Shown: piece by piece, positions 46,854-58,638 of the stretch | Layout: each line of letters opens with the position of its first letter | Numbering within the stretch: the first letter of the stretch is position 1 | Assembly: GCA_947311845.1 (NCBI GenBank) | Contig: CAMZMU010000071.1 | Coordinates: 19,346,181 to 19,410,180 of the forward strand | Direction of reading: 5' to 3' | Origin: Poa pratensis | Taxonomy: Eukaryota; Streptophyta; Magnoliopsida; Poales; Poaceae | Length of the DNA: 64,000 nt | The notes under the pieces: generated by a model | Database searches by the model: none | Seen by the model: the letters and a program-made list of their open reading frames with translations, nothing else | What the model was told of the DNA's origin: nothing | Program-made: the position numbers and the translations under genes

Positions 46854-46957
46854 ACCAGAAAACCCCTTTTTCCATGTTTTTGACTTTCAGGGACCAAACG
46901 ACGTCCAAATGACCTAATATTTTACGGGGCCCAATATTTGGAAATAAGATGACGTAC

Positions 46958-48531
46958 TGATGTCTACGTGTGCTTCTATTCTTGTAGACAGTGTTGGGCC
47001 TCCAAGAGCAGAGGTTTGTAGAACAGCAGCAAGTTTCCCTTAAGTGAATCACCCAAGGTTTATCGAACTCAGGGAGGTAGAGGTCAAAGATATTCCCTCA
47101 AGCAACCCTGCAATTAAGATACAAGAAGTCTCTTGTGTCCCCAACACACCCAATACACTTGTCAGATGTATAGGTGCACTAGTTCGGCGAAGAGATAGTG
47201 AAATACAAGTGATAGGGATGATTATAAGTAGTAACTGCAATCTGAAATAAAGATGGCAGCAAGCAAACATGTAGCAGAACTTGTTGTAAACGGTGTTTCA
47301 ATGCTTAGAAACAAGGCCTAGGGATCATACTTTCACTAGTGGACACTCTCAACAATGATCTCATAACTGAATAAGTAAAAGCTACTCTTAAACACTCTCT
47401 TGTTGGATAACAAACACCATTCATTGTGTAGGGCTACAAAAGCACACCTCAAGCCGGAGTAAACAAGCGCCACAACGTCATAAAGGAATCACACACGGTG
47501 CACACACTGTCACCTTTACACCGTGGAGAGTACCGGAGTTCATATTAAAGTAACCTATAGAGTGCATAATAGATAAAGAGTAACATCTACATATTCAACT
47601 AGATTAGCACAACTGAACACAAGTAAATACTACTCGGGATTATTCTCCTTCTTGATGAAGCAAGAGTACTATGCGTAGGGCTGCAAGAGCACACCTCAAA
47701 GTCTGAGTAAACAAACACCACAATTCCCAAGAATAAGCCATGATAAATGTCTAAATTATTCATAGAGTCACACAAGTACCCACACTGTCACCTTGATACC
47801 GTGTTGTCACAATGACTCCAGAAACTAGACAAAATCACTTGAGTAGCATAAACATTATTAATGTATTCAGCGATACTAGCAATACACATGATCACATAAA
47901 GATCACACCATGAGAGAGAGATGAACCACATAGCTACCGGTAGAGCCCTCAGCCTCGGGGGAGAACTACTCCCTCCTCATCATGGGAGTCAGCAGCGGCG
48001 ATGAAGATGGCGGTGGTGTCGATGGAGATGACTCCGGGGGCAATTCCCCGTCCCGGCAGCGTGCCGGAACAGAGACTTCTGTCCCCCGAAACTTGTCGTC
48101 GATGGCGGCGGCGCTGCGGAACTCTTCTGGAAATATGGCTTGTGTTTTAGGGTTTTCGCTCGGGGAATAAATAGGCGAAGGGGCGATGTCGGAGCCCGAG
48201 GGGCCCAACCACAGGCTGGCGGGGGGGCCCCCCCGCGCCGCCAGGTGGTTTGGCCACCTCGGGCTCCCTTCGTCTCTCCTTCGGACTCCGTGTACGTGCT
48301 GGAAAAATAGGGACGTGGCCTTTTGTTTCGTGCAATTCCGAGAATATTCGCAGAAGTACTTTTCTGAAACCAAAAACAGCAGAAAACAGGGAACTGGCAC
48401 TGTGGCATCTTGTTAATAGGTTAGTCCCAGAAAATGCATAAAAGTGATATGAAGTGTATATAAAACATGTAGCAAATGGTATAATATAAGCATGGAACAT
48501 CAGAAATTATGGATACGTTGGAGACGTATCA
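46958..48531 (-). repeat. LTR of element B (3' LTR in its own sense)
   Basis: This 1574-bp LTR differs from its partner mainly by small indels, many of them in the G/C-rich hairpin zone near 48185-48275. Short open frames here are translations of LTR sequence, not genes. Confidence 0.93.
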
Positions 48532-51344
48532 AGCATCCCCAAGCTTAGTTCTACTCGTCCTCGAGTAGGTAAAACGATAACAACAAATAATTTCTGAGGA
48601 GACATGCTTTCACACAATCTTGATCATAATATTGTAAGGCATGTAAGCTGATCAAATCATTCAAAGCAAATGTATATAGTTGATATAAAGATAATAAAGC
48701 AAGAGTCAAACAAGCTAAAAGTTTTCATGAACTATTGCTTCAAAGACATGAAACCGTACAAGGTTCATTAAAGATGTTTAAGTATCCAGCATAGGAGTTC
48801 TATCCTTCAATCCAAGCATCAAGCAAATTTTCATAACATAGAAGGATTCAGCCAAGTAAACATAAACATGAACGTCATGAATCAACTGTTTCGAAGTCTA
48901 CTCAACCGGTGAGCGCAAGCATTTGGTATTGGCACCATGATGTTATGGCAAAGAGAACATTAATGGGGGTTTGGAAGGCCAAAGGAAGAAAGTCTCACAA
49001 AGCTATAAGTGATCATTAGACAAGAGGAAGTCTTATAATCGAAGCTATGTAAGGAGTAGTGATTGCCATGCAACGGATGCACATAGAGCTATATGTGTAT
49101 GAAAGCTCTCCAATGGAACTAGTGGGGGTGCATCCAACTTGGTTGCTCATGAAGACCTAGAGCACTTTTGAGGAAGCTCATCATTGGAATATACAACCCA
49201 AGTTCTATAGTGTAAATTCCCCACATAGTTATACTAGTAGAACATGAAAACTCTCTCACATGGAGTATAGGTGCTAAACATGAGCACAAATGATGACTAT
49301 GAATAATGCAGGTGCTAACATGAGCACAAGTGTGATAAAGGATAGTAATGTTGCCCCCTTTTTCTTTATTCTTTTTTTTCTTTTTTTTTTTTTTTTTTTT
49401 CTTTTTCTGTTTCACTTTTCGATGGCCTCCATGGCTCTTTTCAGCAGGGGCAACACTCTAATATGATTACAAACTTTTTGGTACAAATAACTCATAATGA
49501 ACAAAACATGATGTATAAAACTGTATGCCTCTGCCAGTGTAGCAGGATATGCAATGATCTAGCGTAACATGGGTAAACCACACATCAGCTGTATAGAATC
49601 ATGCAAAGCAATATATGTGATGAATGACAACAAGTCATGTAATGTAAGATGGATGTTGCATGGCAATATATCTCGGAACAGCTATGGAAATGCTGTGGTA
49701 GGTAGGTATGGTGGCTGTTTTGAGGAAGATGTATGGGCTTATGTGTAGGAGAACAAGAGGAAGTCCTCCCACGGGGTTGGATGTACTGGCGAAGTATGCA
49801 CAACTCTCAATGTGAGCAGAAGGCAATGCACAGCACCGAAGAGGCTAGCAAATATGGATGGTGGAAGTGCCAAAAACCGTAGCTTAACATTAGTCAAAAA
49901 GAACTCACAAGTTTATTGCAAACAACTAGCAGGTTCAACATTAAGAGCATGATTAAAATTCACTCCAAGAAGGGCCGTTCACGGCGGTACAAGTACCCCG
50001 TTAGATCCCTCGACCTTCAGCACAACTTAGTTACTACGATGAACTTTCAGACATGGAAAGCTATCAAGTCCAACTACACCTTCAACAATTTTAGTATAGT
50101 TTGTAGTACGGTACAAGCTTAAAGACAACAATCCACTAATGATTTTAACTTAATTAACCAGCAAGCTTTACCATCTAAATACTCAAAACATTTGCAAAGA
50201 ATCAAGTTATCAAAGTTTCAATGATCTACAAGATTATGCAAGTTTTCATACCACTACCACATGTAGCATTTTCTTTTTCCAAGCAAACACCAATCAACTT
50301 ATTAAACATAAACTCTCCAAATGATAATATAATGCAGCAAGAGAGTTTATAAACACGTGCTAACAGCTCGAAGAGATGCATGAAAAACAGGAGCTAAAAG
50401 CACTGCAGTAGCTAGTTAAGAATACTCAACAAATATAAGTGAAGAACATGAGTATTCACATGAAAAAGCGGAGCGTGTCTCTCTCCCACACAAGGATTGC
50501 TAGGATCCGAATTTATTCAAACAAAACAAAAATAAAAGCACACAGACGCTCCAAGTAAAGCGCATAAGATGTGAAAGAATTAAAATATAGTTTCACTAGA
50601 GATGACCTGATAAGTTGTTGATGAAGAAGGGGATGCCTTGGGCATCCCCAAGCTTAGACGCTTGAGTCTCTCTGAATATGGTTGGGATGAACCACGGGGG
50701 CATCCCCAAGCTTAGCTTTTCACTCTTCTTGATCACATAATATCACCCTTCTCGCTTGATCCTTGAAAACTTCCTTCACACCAAACTCAAGACAGTTCTC
50801 ATTAGAGGGTTAGTGCATAAACAAAAATTCTCATATTCTGTAATGAACAATCATTCCCAAAGCTTCTGGACATTAGCTACAGCCACCAATGCTTTGTGGA
50901 GCAAAGAAATCCACACAAACATCGTAAAAGAGCGAATGCAAAACAAAAGGCAGAATCTGTCAAAAACAGAACAGTCTGTAAGACGAATTTTTTCGAGGCA
51001 CTTAAGTTGCTCAGATGGATCTGGCCCAAAATAATGAAAGTTGCGTACATATCTCAGGAAGATGCGTGATTTTTCGTAGAATTTTTCGAATTTTCTACAG
51101 GGAGAAAAGCTCAAATTCGTGACAGCCAAAAATCTGTTACTGCGCAGAAATCCAAATCTTGCATCAACTTTCAATAAAACTTTACTTGGCACAACAATGC
51201 GATAAAATAAAGATACAAAGGAGTTGCTACAGAAGTGACAAAACTCCTTGACTCAAAGAAAATAAAAATAACAGCAAATAAAAACGATGGGTTGTCTCCC
51301 ATAAGCGCTTTTCTTTAAAGCCTTTTAGCTAGGCATAGTGATTT
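48532..51344 (-). other. Non-coding internal domain of element B
   Basis: There is no protein domain. Landmarks shared with C and A are AAGCTTGGGGATG motifs (minus) at 48534, 50643 and 50701, a palindrome-like GGCAGAATCTGTC at 50948-50960, agacgctccaag at about 50540, and GGGTTGTCTCCC at 51289-51300. A plus-strand poly(T) tract with few interruptions lies at about 49374-49402. The stretch 48600-49370 is mostly unlike C. Confidence 0.65.
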
Positions 51345-52219
51345 TTATGATGCCCACATAAAGATGAGAGTTGAAACATAAAAGAGAGCATCAAGAAGCA
51401 TATATAAAACATGTTTAAATCTAACACTCTTTCTATGCATAGGAGTCTTGTAAGAAAACAAGTCAATGAAGAACAAAGTGACTAGCATAGAAATGCAAAA
51501 CAAGTGTAACTTCAAAAATTTCAACATAAAGAGAGAAGACTTAATATTATTGTGATATATGAAATCGTGTCTCCCTCTCTCATAAGGACCAGTAGGTCTT
51601 AAAGTACCCAGCAAATAAAAGCAAATCAAGAGAAAGCTCAAAACTTCATCATAAAGAGAGAAATTTAGTAACATGAAGATTTCTATAACCATACTTTCCT
51701 CTCTCAAAATAATTTTCAGTGCATCATGAATAAACTCAACAATATAGCTATCACATAAAGCATTCTTATCATGATCCACATGCATAAAAGTATCATTACT
51801 CTCCACATAAGCATAATCAATTTTATTAGTAATAGTGGAGTAAAACTATCACAACCATCATTGTATCATCATAAATTGCAGGCATAGTATAATCATAATA
51901 AACTTTATCCTCCATAGTAGGTGGCACCAAAATACCACTATCATTATAATCATCATAAATTGGAGGCAAAGTATCATCAAAGAAAATTTTCTCCTCAAAA
52001 CTTGGGGGACTAAAAATATCATATTCATCAAAACCAGCTTCCCCAAGCTTAGACTTTTCATAGCATTAGCAATAATGGTGTTCAAAGAATTTATAGTAAT
52101 ACATTGCTACCATCATGCAAACAAGCCTCCATAGGTTTTTTAATTTTCTCTTCAAAAGCATCATGTCCTAATTCAATATAAAGTTCATAAAGATCTCTAA
52201 TTTTTTTGTTGTTTTCCAT
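51345..52219 (-). pseudogene. M-E-N-N ORF of element B, decayed
   Basis: The start codon is at 52219-52217 on the minus strand, 145 bp after the primer site. Pieces matching A and C include N-T-I-I-A-N-A, a S-L-S-L-G-K segment read in a shifted frame, D-H-D-K-N-A-L-C-D-S-Y-I-V-E-F, and S-Y-K-T-P-M-H-R-K. The longest open part is 51806-51345 (153 aa). Several frameshifts break it. The function is unknown. Confidence 0.68.
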
Positions 52220-52363
52220 TAAGCCTAACTAGTGAAAATAAAAACAAGAAACAAAAAGAATAATTGCAGAATCTAAAGGAAATAACTTCGAGCACTCACA
52301 CACTAGCAACAACACTAGAAAATAGCTTAGTAGCCAGAGGATGTGAATACCTTTTACCTTACC

Positions 52364-52381
52364 TCCCCGGCAACGGCGCCA
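52364..52381 (-). other. Primer-binding site, tRNA-Asp (element B)
   Basis: The minus strand reads TGGCGCCGTTGCCGGGGA, 10 bp after the LTR end at 52392. This fixes the orientation of B as minus. Confidence 0.92.
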
Positions 52382-52391
52382 GAAAATAGCT

Positions 52392-53977
52392 TGATGTCTA
52401 CGTGTGCTTCTATTCTTGTAGACAGTGTTGGGCCTCCAAGAGCAGAGGTTTGTAGAACAGCAGCAAGTTTCCCTTAAGTGAATCACCCAAGGTTTATCGA
52501 ACTCAGGGAGGTAGAGGTCAAAGATATTCCTCTCAAGCAACCCTGCAATTAAGATACAAGAAGTCTCTTGTGTCCCCAACACACCCAATACACTTGTCAG
52601 ATGTATAGGTGCACTAGTTCGGCGAAGAGATAGTGAAATACAAGTGATAGGATGATTATAAGTAGTAACTGCAATCTGAAATAAAGATGGCAGCAAGCAA
52701 ACATGTAGCAGAACTTGTTGTAAACGGTGTTTCAATGCTTAGAAACAAGGCCTAGGGATCATACTTTCACTAGTGGACACTCTCAACAATGATCTCATAA
52801 CTGAATAAGTAAAAGCTACTCTTAAACACTCTCTTGTTGGATAACAAACACCATTCATTGTGTAGGGCTACAAAAGCACACCTCAAGCCGGAGTAAACAA
52901 GCGCCACAACGTCATAAAGGAATCACACACGGTGCACACACTGTCACCTTTACACCGTGGAGAGTACCGGAGTTCATATTAAAGTAACCTATAGAGTGCA
53001 TAATAGATAAAGAGTAACATCTACATATTCAACTAGATTAGCACAACTGAACACAAGTAAATACTACTCGGGATTATTCTCCTTCTTGATGAAGCAAGAG
53101 TACTATGCGTAGGGCTGCAAAGCACACCTCAAAGTCTGAGTAAACAAACACCACAATTCCCAAGAATAAGCCATGATAAATGTCTAAATTATTCATAGAG
53201 TCACACAAGTACCCACACTGTCACCTTGATACCGTGTTGTCACAATGACTCCAGAAACTAGACAAAATCACTTGAGTAGCATAAACATTATTAATGTATT
53301 CAGCGATACTAGCAATACACATGATCACATAAAGATCACACCATGGAGAGAGAGATGAACCACATAGCTACCGGTAGAGCCCTCAGCCTCGGGGAGAACT
53401 ACTCCCTCCTCATCATGGGAGTCAGCAGCGGCGATGAAGATGGCGGTGGTGTCGATGGAGATGACTCCGGGGGCAATTCCCCGTCCCGGCAGCGTGCCGG
53501 AACAGAGACTTCTGTCCCCCGAAACTTGTCGTCGATGGCGGCGGCGCTGCGGAACTCTTCTGGAATATGGCTTCGTGTTTTAGGGTTTTCATCGCCTCGG
53601 GAATAAATAGGCGAAGGGGCGATGTCGGCAGACCCCCGAGGGGCCCAAACCACAGGCTGGCGCGATGGGGCCCTCTGCGCGCCGCCAGGTGGTTTGGCCA
53701 CCTCGTGGCTCCCCTTCGTCTCTCCTTCGGACTCCGTGTACGTGCTGGAAAAATAGGGACTTGGCCTTTTGTTTCGTGCAATTCCGAGAATATTTCCAGA
53801 AGTAACTTTCTGAAACCAAAAACAGCAGAAAACAGGGAACTGGCACTGTGGCATCTTGTTAATAGGTTAGTCCCAGAAAATGCATAAAAGTGATATGAAG
53901 TGTATATAAAACATGTAGAAAATGGTATAATATAAGCATGGAACAGCAGAAATTATGGATACGTTGGAGACGTATCA
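52392..53977 (-). repeat. LTR of element B (5' LTR in its own sense)
   Basis: This 1586-bp LTR has its minus-strand start TGATACGTCTCC at 53977. A TATA-like CCTATTTATTCC lies on the minus strand near 53603-53615, preceded by the CTGGCG/CGCCAG stem. Confidence 0.93.
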
Positions 53978-55197
53978 CGTACGAGCCAAGGATCCGCGAA
54001 AACGGAAGTACGAGGAAGAAAATAGATGGTCCCACGCGGCCAGATTCCTTGGCCGTGTGGGACCACCTCTTTTATTCCTCGTGGCTCTGATGCCGTCCGT
54101 TTTCGTCTCCGTGGCTTCGTCTTGACCTAAAAACGTCTATAAAAATAGTCCCCCGGAGAGTTTCGGGAAGAGGCGGCGGAGAAACACAAAACAACGAAAC
54201 AGAGAGTCAGAAGGCTGCCGCCGGAGAAGATCGGAGGGGGGAAATGCCGCCGGAATCACGTCCGGAGGGTTCCACCCCCCTCTGGCGTGTTCATCATCAA
54301 CATCTTTAGCAAGATCATCTCCATCTCTCCACTATAAACTCTTGGCATACATGATATATGATGCAATATACTATTCCCTTGATCTATTGTGTCTCCCCAT
54401 CTATGTTTGAGAAGTGATTTGTTCATGGCAATAGTGAAATAGTTCGTTGATTGGTTGCATACAAGTTTTGTTATCTTTTATGATTGTCTTGATGTACAAT
54501 GTATGAGTGCACGCATATATTGGGGAATGCATGTAAGGTGATCACCGTAGTGTAATGGATTGAGTAGGACGGGTCGGAGTACTAAGACAGAAACCGTGGT
54601 CTGAGACTTGAAGTTACATTATGGGGGATATATATGGGGGACCCTAGAACTTAAGGCTATGGTGGGACAATTATGTCTTAATAATTCTTGTGCTGCACAT
54701 TTACTTGGCCATGAGATCCATCATAAGAGTTGTGTAATTTGCTCATTTACTTGGCTACACCTATTTATGGCTCCTTCCTAGAAGAAACAATTAAGACTGA
54801 AACATGTGCTTCACTAATTGTGACAACCACACGAATGAAATAACAATTGCTAGAACATTTGCTCCCTTGAGATATTTGCTACTTGAGATATTTGATACTT
54901 GCTACTTTGAGAAACTTGCTTGAGAAAACTGCTGAGAGAAACTTGCTCTAAGAAACTTGCGTTTGAAACTTGATTGAGAAACTTGTTACTAGATAAACCC
55001 ATTCCACATCACTTGCTTCCATTAGTTAGTTCCTTTCATATTTAAATTTATTGCTTTGCATAAAAGGCCATATAAGAGGGTTATAGGGCTTTAGAGAATA
55101 GATAGTTTACCTTCATCTCTCGTGGGTTCGACACTCAAATACTTATCGAATTGTGCTACAGTGATTCCTTGCTCTTGGGGATTATCAAGCACTTTTC

Positions 55198-55215
55198 TGG
55201 CGCCGTTGCCGGGGA
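55198..55215 (+). other. Primer-binding site, tRNA-Asp (element A)
   Basis: TGGCGCCGTTGCCGGGGA lies 10 bp downstream of the 5' LTR, complementary to the 3' end of tRNA-Asp. Confidence 0.93.
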
Positions 55216-55284
55216 GCGTTGTGCTAAGCTTTTATTCTTGTTTGCATTGCATACTAACATATAAATCTAAAACATTATTATAAA

Positions 55285-55833
55285 ATGGAAAACAACCAAA
55301 CAATTATAGAATTGTATAATATCTATCTTGAGTTAGGACATGAAGTGTTTGAGGAAAAAATTAAATTTTATTTGCATAACAATCATGTTTGTGGTAGTAC
55401 TAATTCTTTGAACACCTTTATTGCTAATGCTAATGCTAAGGAAAACCTTAAGCTTGGGGAAGTTTGTTTTGATGAATATGGTATTTTTAGTCCCCCTACT
55501 ATTGAGGATGAAAGTGATTTAATTGAGTTTGATGATCCATTATGCTCATTAGATGATAAGTCTTTATGTGGTGATTCTATTCAAAACTATGTGGTTATGT
55601 TTAACTTTAATGCTTGCAACTATTATGAGAGAGGGAGAGATAAGAATCCCCTTTATGTTTCTATGTTATTTAAAATGCAAGCTATTGATTATTATATGCA
55701 TTGGTTACCTCAAATTTGTTGTTATTTATTCATATATAAAATTCCAATGCATAGGAAGAGAGTTAGACTTAAAAGTAAATTGTTTAATATTCTGTGGTGT
55801 GTTCCTTATGCTTTAACTTCCTATTCGGTTTGA
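55285..55833 (+). CDS. Intact M-E-N-N ORF of element A, function unknown
   Basis: This 182-codon ORF begins 70 bp after the primer site, where gag would normally start. The start is chosen because M-E-N-N is kept in B and C. The N-terminal third is E/L-rich and probably helical (Y-L-E-L-G-H-E-V-F-E-E-K-I-K). An acidic middle follows (K-L-G-E-V-C-F-D-E-Y-G, then P-P-T-I-E-D-E). The C-terminal 70 residues are aromatic and hydrophobic, then basic (Y-K-I-P-M-H-R-K-R-V-R-L-K). There is no gag major-homology region, zinc knuckle, protease triad or RT motif. Conservation of order across three divergent elements suggests it was once selected. The C-terminus could be membrane-active or simply a decayed remnant. 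I do not recognise the family. Confidence 0.6.
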   Translation: MENNQTIIELYNIYLELGHEVFEEKIKFYLHNNHVCGSTNSLNTFIANANAKENLKLGEVCFDEYGIFSPPTIEDESDLIEFDDPLCSLDDKSLCGDSIQNYVVMFNFNACNYYERGRDKNPLYVSMLFKMQAIDYYMHWLPQICCYLFIYKIPMHRKRVRLKSKLFNILWCVPYALTSYSV

Positions 55834-58638
55834 ACACACCTTTATATCTTTACAACATGTAAAATATCTTTACCTACTGTTTTGTGACAATTAGTTTAAG
55901 ATTTTCATTTTATATAAAATTTGGGAAAGTAAATGAGAAGGATGAGTAATGGAGAAGTTGGGGTCGACCTTGAACATGTGTTGTTCATGCCAATGGAACC
56001 GTTGCAAAGTCTCTATCATTAAAACTTTTCCCAAAGCTAAAACCAAATAAAAAGAGTGTTTATGTTGTATATATTTGCTTCTTCTTTTGCCTTTTTGCTA
56101 AATCAAAAACAACAAAAATATTTTCTTTCTTCTTTGTTTGTTTCTCTTGAACCTTTCTTGGTTTTGCTTCTTTTTGATTTCTTCAGTTTGATTTTCGGTT
56201 TTTGAGTCAAGGTGCTTGTTTACTACTGTAACATCACCTTTGTATCTTATTTTTCATATTTATGGAAGAATAACCTCTTTTGAGAGGTAGGATCAAACAA
56301 TAGTAATTTGCTGTCCAGAAAACAGATTCCTAAGCTTTACTGCGAAAAATGTTAAAAATCACAGAAAAGGAATTTTGACCTGAAATTTCACGTCAGCAAT
56401 ATTCAGTTATTACTACACATTTCATTAGTTCAAAGTTTTCTGATTTGAGCAACGTAAGTGCCTCTGAAAATTCACTCTTTACGGGCTGTCCAGTTTTTGA
56501 CAGATTCTGTCTTTATTTTGCATTACTCTCATTACTTGTGTTTTGTGTGGTTCTTTGGATCAAAGAACAATACACAACCATAGTAACATTAGTTAATGTT
56601 TAGAATCAACTCATGATATGTCTTTTCTGTACTTATGTGGATTTAATTTATGGAGACACTAACCCCTCTAATCAAGTTTTATGATGAGTTTTGTGTAAAG
56701 AGAATTTTCAAGTGGAAGAGTTGAGGGTGATGAACAAATATCAAGAGGGACAAACACTCAAGCTTGGGGATGTTACCCCTAGGCTCACCCTACATATATC
56801 AAATAAGTACAAGAATTTAAGCTTGGGGATGCCAAGCCACCTCACTCCAACCATCTTGATACCAAGTAAAAGCCTAGCTATATGGCTATAAAGAAAGCGC
56901 TTTACGGGAGGCAACCCGGTTGTTTTTATTTGTGATTTTCTTTGTGTCCTCTTGCTGTAACAAGAGACTTAGTTTTTAGTTTAGTTTCTGGAATTTTTAA
57001 TAAAGTGCCAAGTTTTACCCATTTTGGTTTGAAAAAGTTGCTTATAGCATTCGGAGATTTTATTCCTGCACGAATCTGTGCACGGTATGATTTTTAATTC
57101 TTATTCTGTAACTCCGAATGAGCTGATATTTGAACTGTAGTTGCAACTTTTCATCCTCTGTATGCATGAATTTTTCGGAATTTTTCGACAAAGTTAAGTA
57201 GGGTAGAAAAATACGTTTTGCTGCTGCTGTTTTTCTGGACAGATTCTGTCCCATTTTGTTTGATGCATTTTTTGAACTTTTAACTTGAATCTTTTTTATC
57301 CAATTGAGTTTATAAGTAGGCATACAAATTATACACTTTCTGGACATTCATATGAATTTTTGTCTAAGGATTATATGCAGCAAGAAATCTATTTGTCTAT
57401 CACTACTAATGTCACCCCACAGAAAAGAAATGGGAGAAACGGTGTTTTGAAGTTTTTTCACAGGGATTAGAGGAGATGCACCAAGAGCTATCCAAGGATG
57501 GTGAAGACCATAAGCTTGGGGATGTGAAGACAACCCCACTGGACCTACACACTCTCGGTTTGCACACGTCTAACTTCTGTTTTTCGATCAATGCACCTTA
57601 TCGCATAAACTTGGAGCGTCTTTTGTTTGCTTTTTATTTTGGTTTGATTTTTATTTTGTGAGACCACCACCATCATTTATATATGAAAGAGGTACTGGAA
57701 ATTTGGGTTGAATTAAGTTGGATGCTATTAAAAGATTGGGAAAGGGATGTTTAAGTTGATTCAAAAAGATACATATAGTTGCATGATTCATATGCTTTGT
57801 TAATGAGTGTTAATATGCAAGTGTTTTATCAAGAGCTATCTTTTATTCATGTTTTGATGCTGAATGTTACTTTACTTTGTTTAACATGGATTGGTTAGTT
57901 CTATGGACACTCATGCATGCATTTAGACGGTCAACTTTCTCCCTCTTGCTAGCCCAAAAATTCCAACAAGTAAAAACTTGTTTCCAACACCTTCAACCAA
58001 AGTTTTTCCAGTGAGTCCACCATATCTACCTATTAGCTTTATGCTATTCCGAGTATGATTATCATGATATTTGTGTTATCTATACCTCTGAATGAAAATG
58101 CTTATGTTGTTGATTGTCATGGGAAAAGTTGGTTATAGAGCTCTCACGAACTTGATGCACACTTTACTTTTATTGCATTAAATAAACATGACCCATTGTG
58201 ATTAAAATTATGATGTTGTGGGCTTGACAAATGTCTTGGGTTGAGAGTTAGCTCATATGTGCTGTCACATGGCAAGCTTTCAACATGCTCTTCATTTTAT
58301 TTAGTTGATATCATGTACTTTTGTTTATGGATGCTTATCATGGGTGAAATAAATGTGGAGACAAAGCAAGTTTAAATGAGTTTGTATAAATGGTTAGAGA
58401 GACGCCTGGGCCGCTAATCTAAGCCATGCATCATTCATGGTGGAAATTTACTTACATACTATGGTGAACCGTCAGTGATACACCTTATAATAAAAAGCTA
58501 TCCCAATGGTAAATAAAAAGGGTGTTGAGATTGTTCATTTTGTTTGTTTGTCTTGTCATTTTGATATGGGCTTGATCCATATTCTGGGACAAGAGATACC
58601 CCAGTTGACGCTCTTAATGATGCTATTATTACTTACAA
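55834..58638 (+). other. Non-coding internal domain of element A, first part
   Basis: No protein domain is present. It carries AAGCTTGGGGATG motifs at 56760, 56819 and 57512, the palindrome GACAGATTCTGTC at 56499-56511 and 57238-57250, AAAGCGCTTTACGGGAGGCAACCC-type sequence at 56894-56917, and ACTTGGAGCGTCTTTTG near 57609. All have counterparts in B and C in the same order. Confidence 0.7.

Larger units (their letters stand above)
46958..53977 (-). mobile_element. Non-autonomous LTR retrotransposon B (TSD CGTAC)
   Basis: This complete 7020-bp element is flanked by CGTAC (46953-46957 and 53978-53982). The 3' LTR of A shows the unoccupied site with single CGTAC. LTRs are 1574 and 1586 bp. It reads on the minus strand: LTR 53977-52392, primer site, M-E-N-N ORF, non-coding domain, AAGCTTGGGGATG, LTR 48531-46958. 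No gag or pol domain is present. It is homologous to C and, more distantly, to A. Confidence 0.95.
45161..55187 (+). repeat. 5' LTR of element A, interrupted twice
   Basis: The LTR is interrupted by CACTA element 2 and by element B. Its last piece contains a 15-bp stem (54028-54042 with 54050-54064, one mismatch, 7-nt loop) about 75 bp upstream of a TATA box CTATAAAAATAG (54137-54148). The same arrangement is present in the 3' LTR. Confidence 0.92.

Noticed and set aside
46370..46912. Overlapping open frames on both strands with regularly repeated W-R-T-x-P-G-A-P-Q-K peptides
   Set aside because: They are translations of the inverted GGTGCGCCACAG subterminal repeats of CACTA element 2, not a repeat protein.
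49374..49402. Poly(T) tract that could mark a LINE or SINE insertion
   Set aside because: No coding or target duplication around it; treated as low-complexity sequence inside element B.
55285..55833. Possible env-like protein because of the hydrophobic C-terminus
   Set aside because: It lies right after the primer site rather than after pol, has no signal peptide, and is short; kept as unknown.
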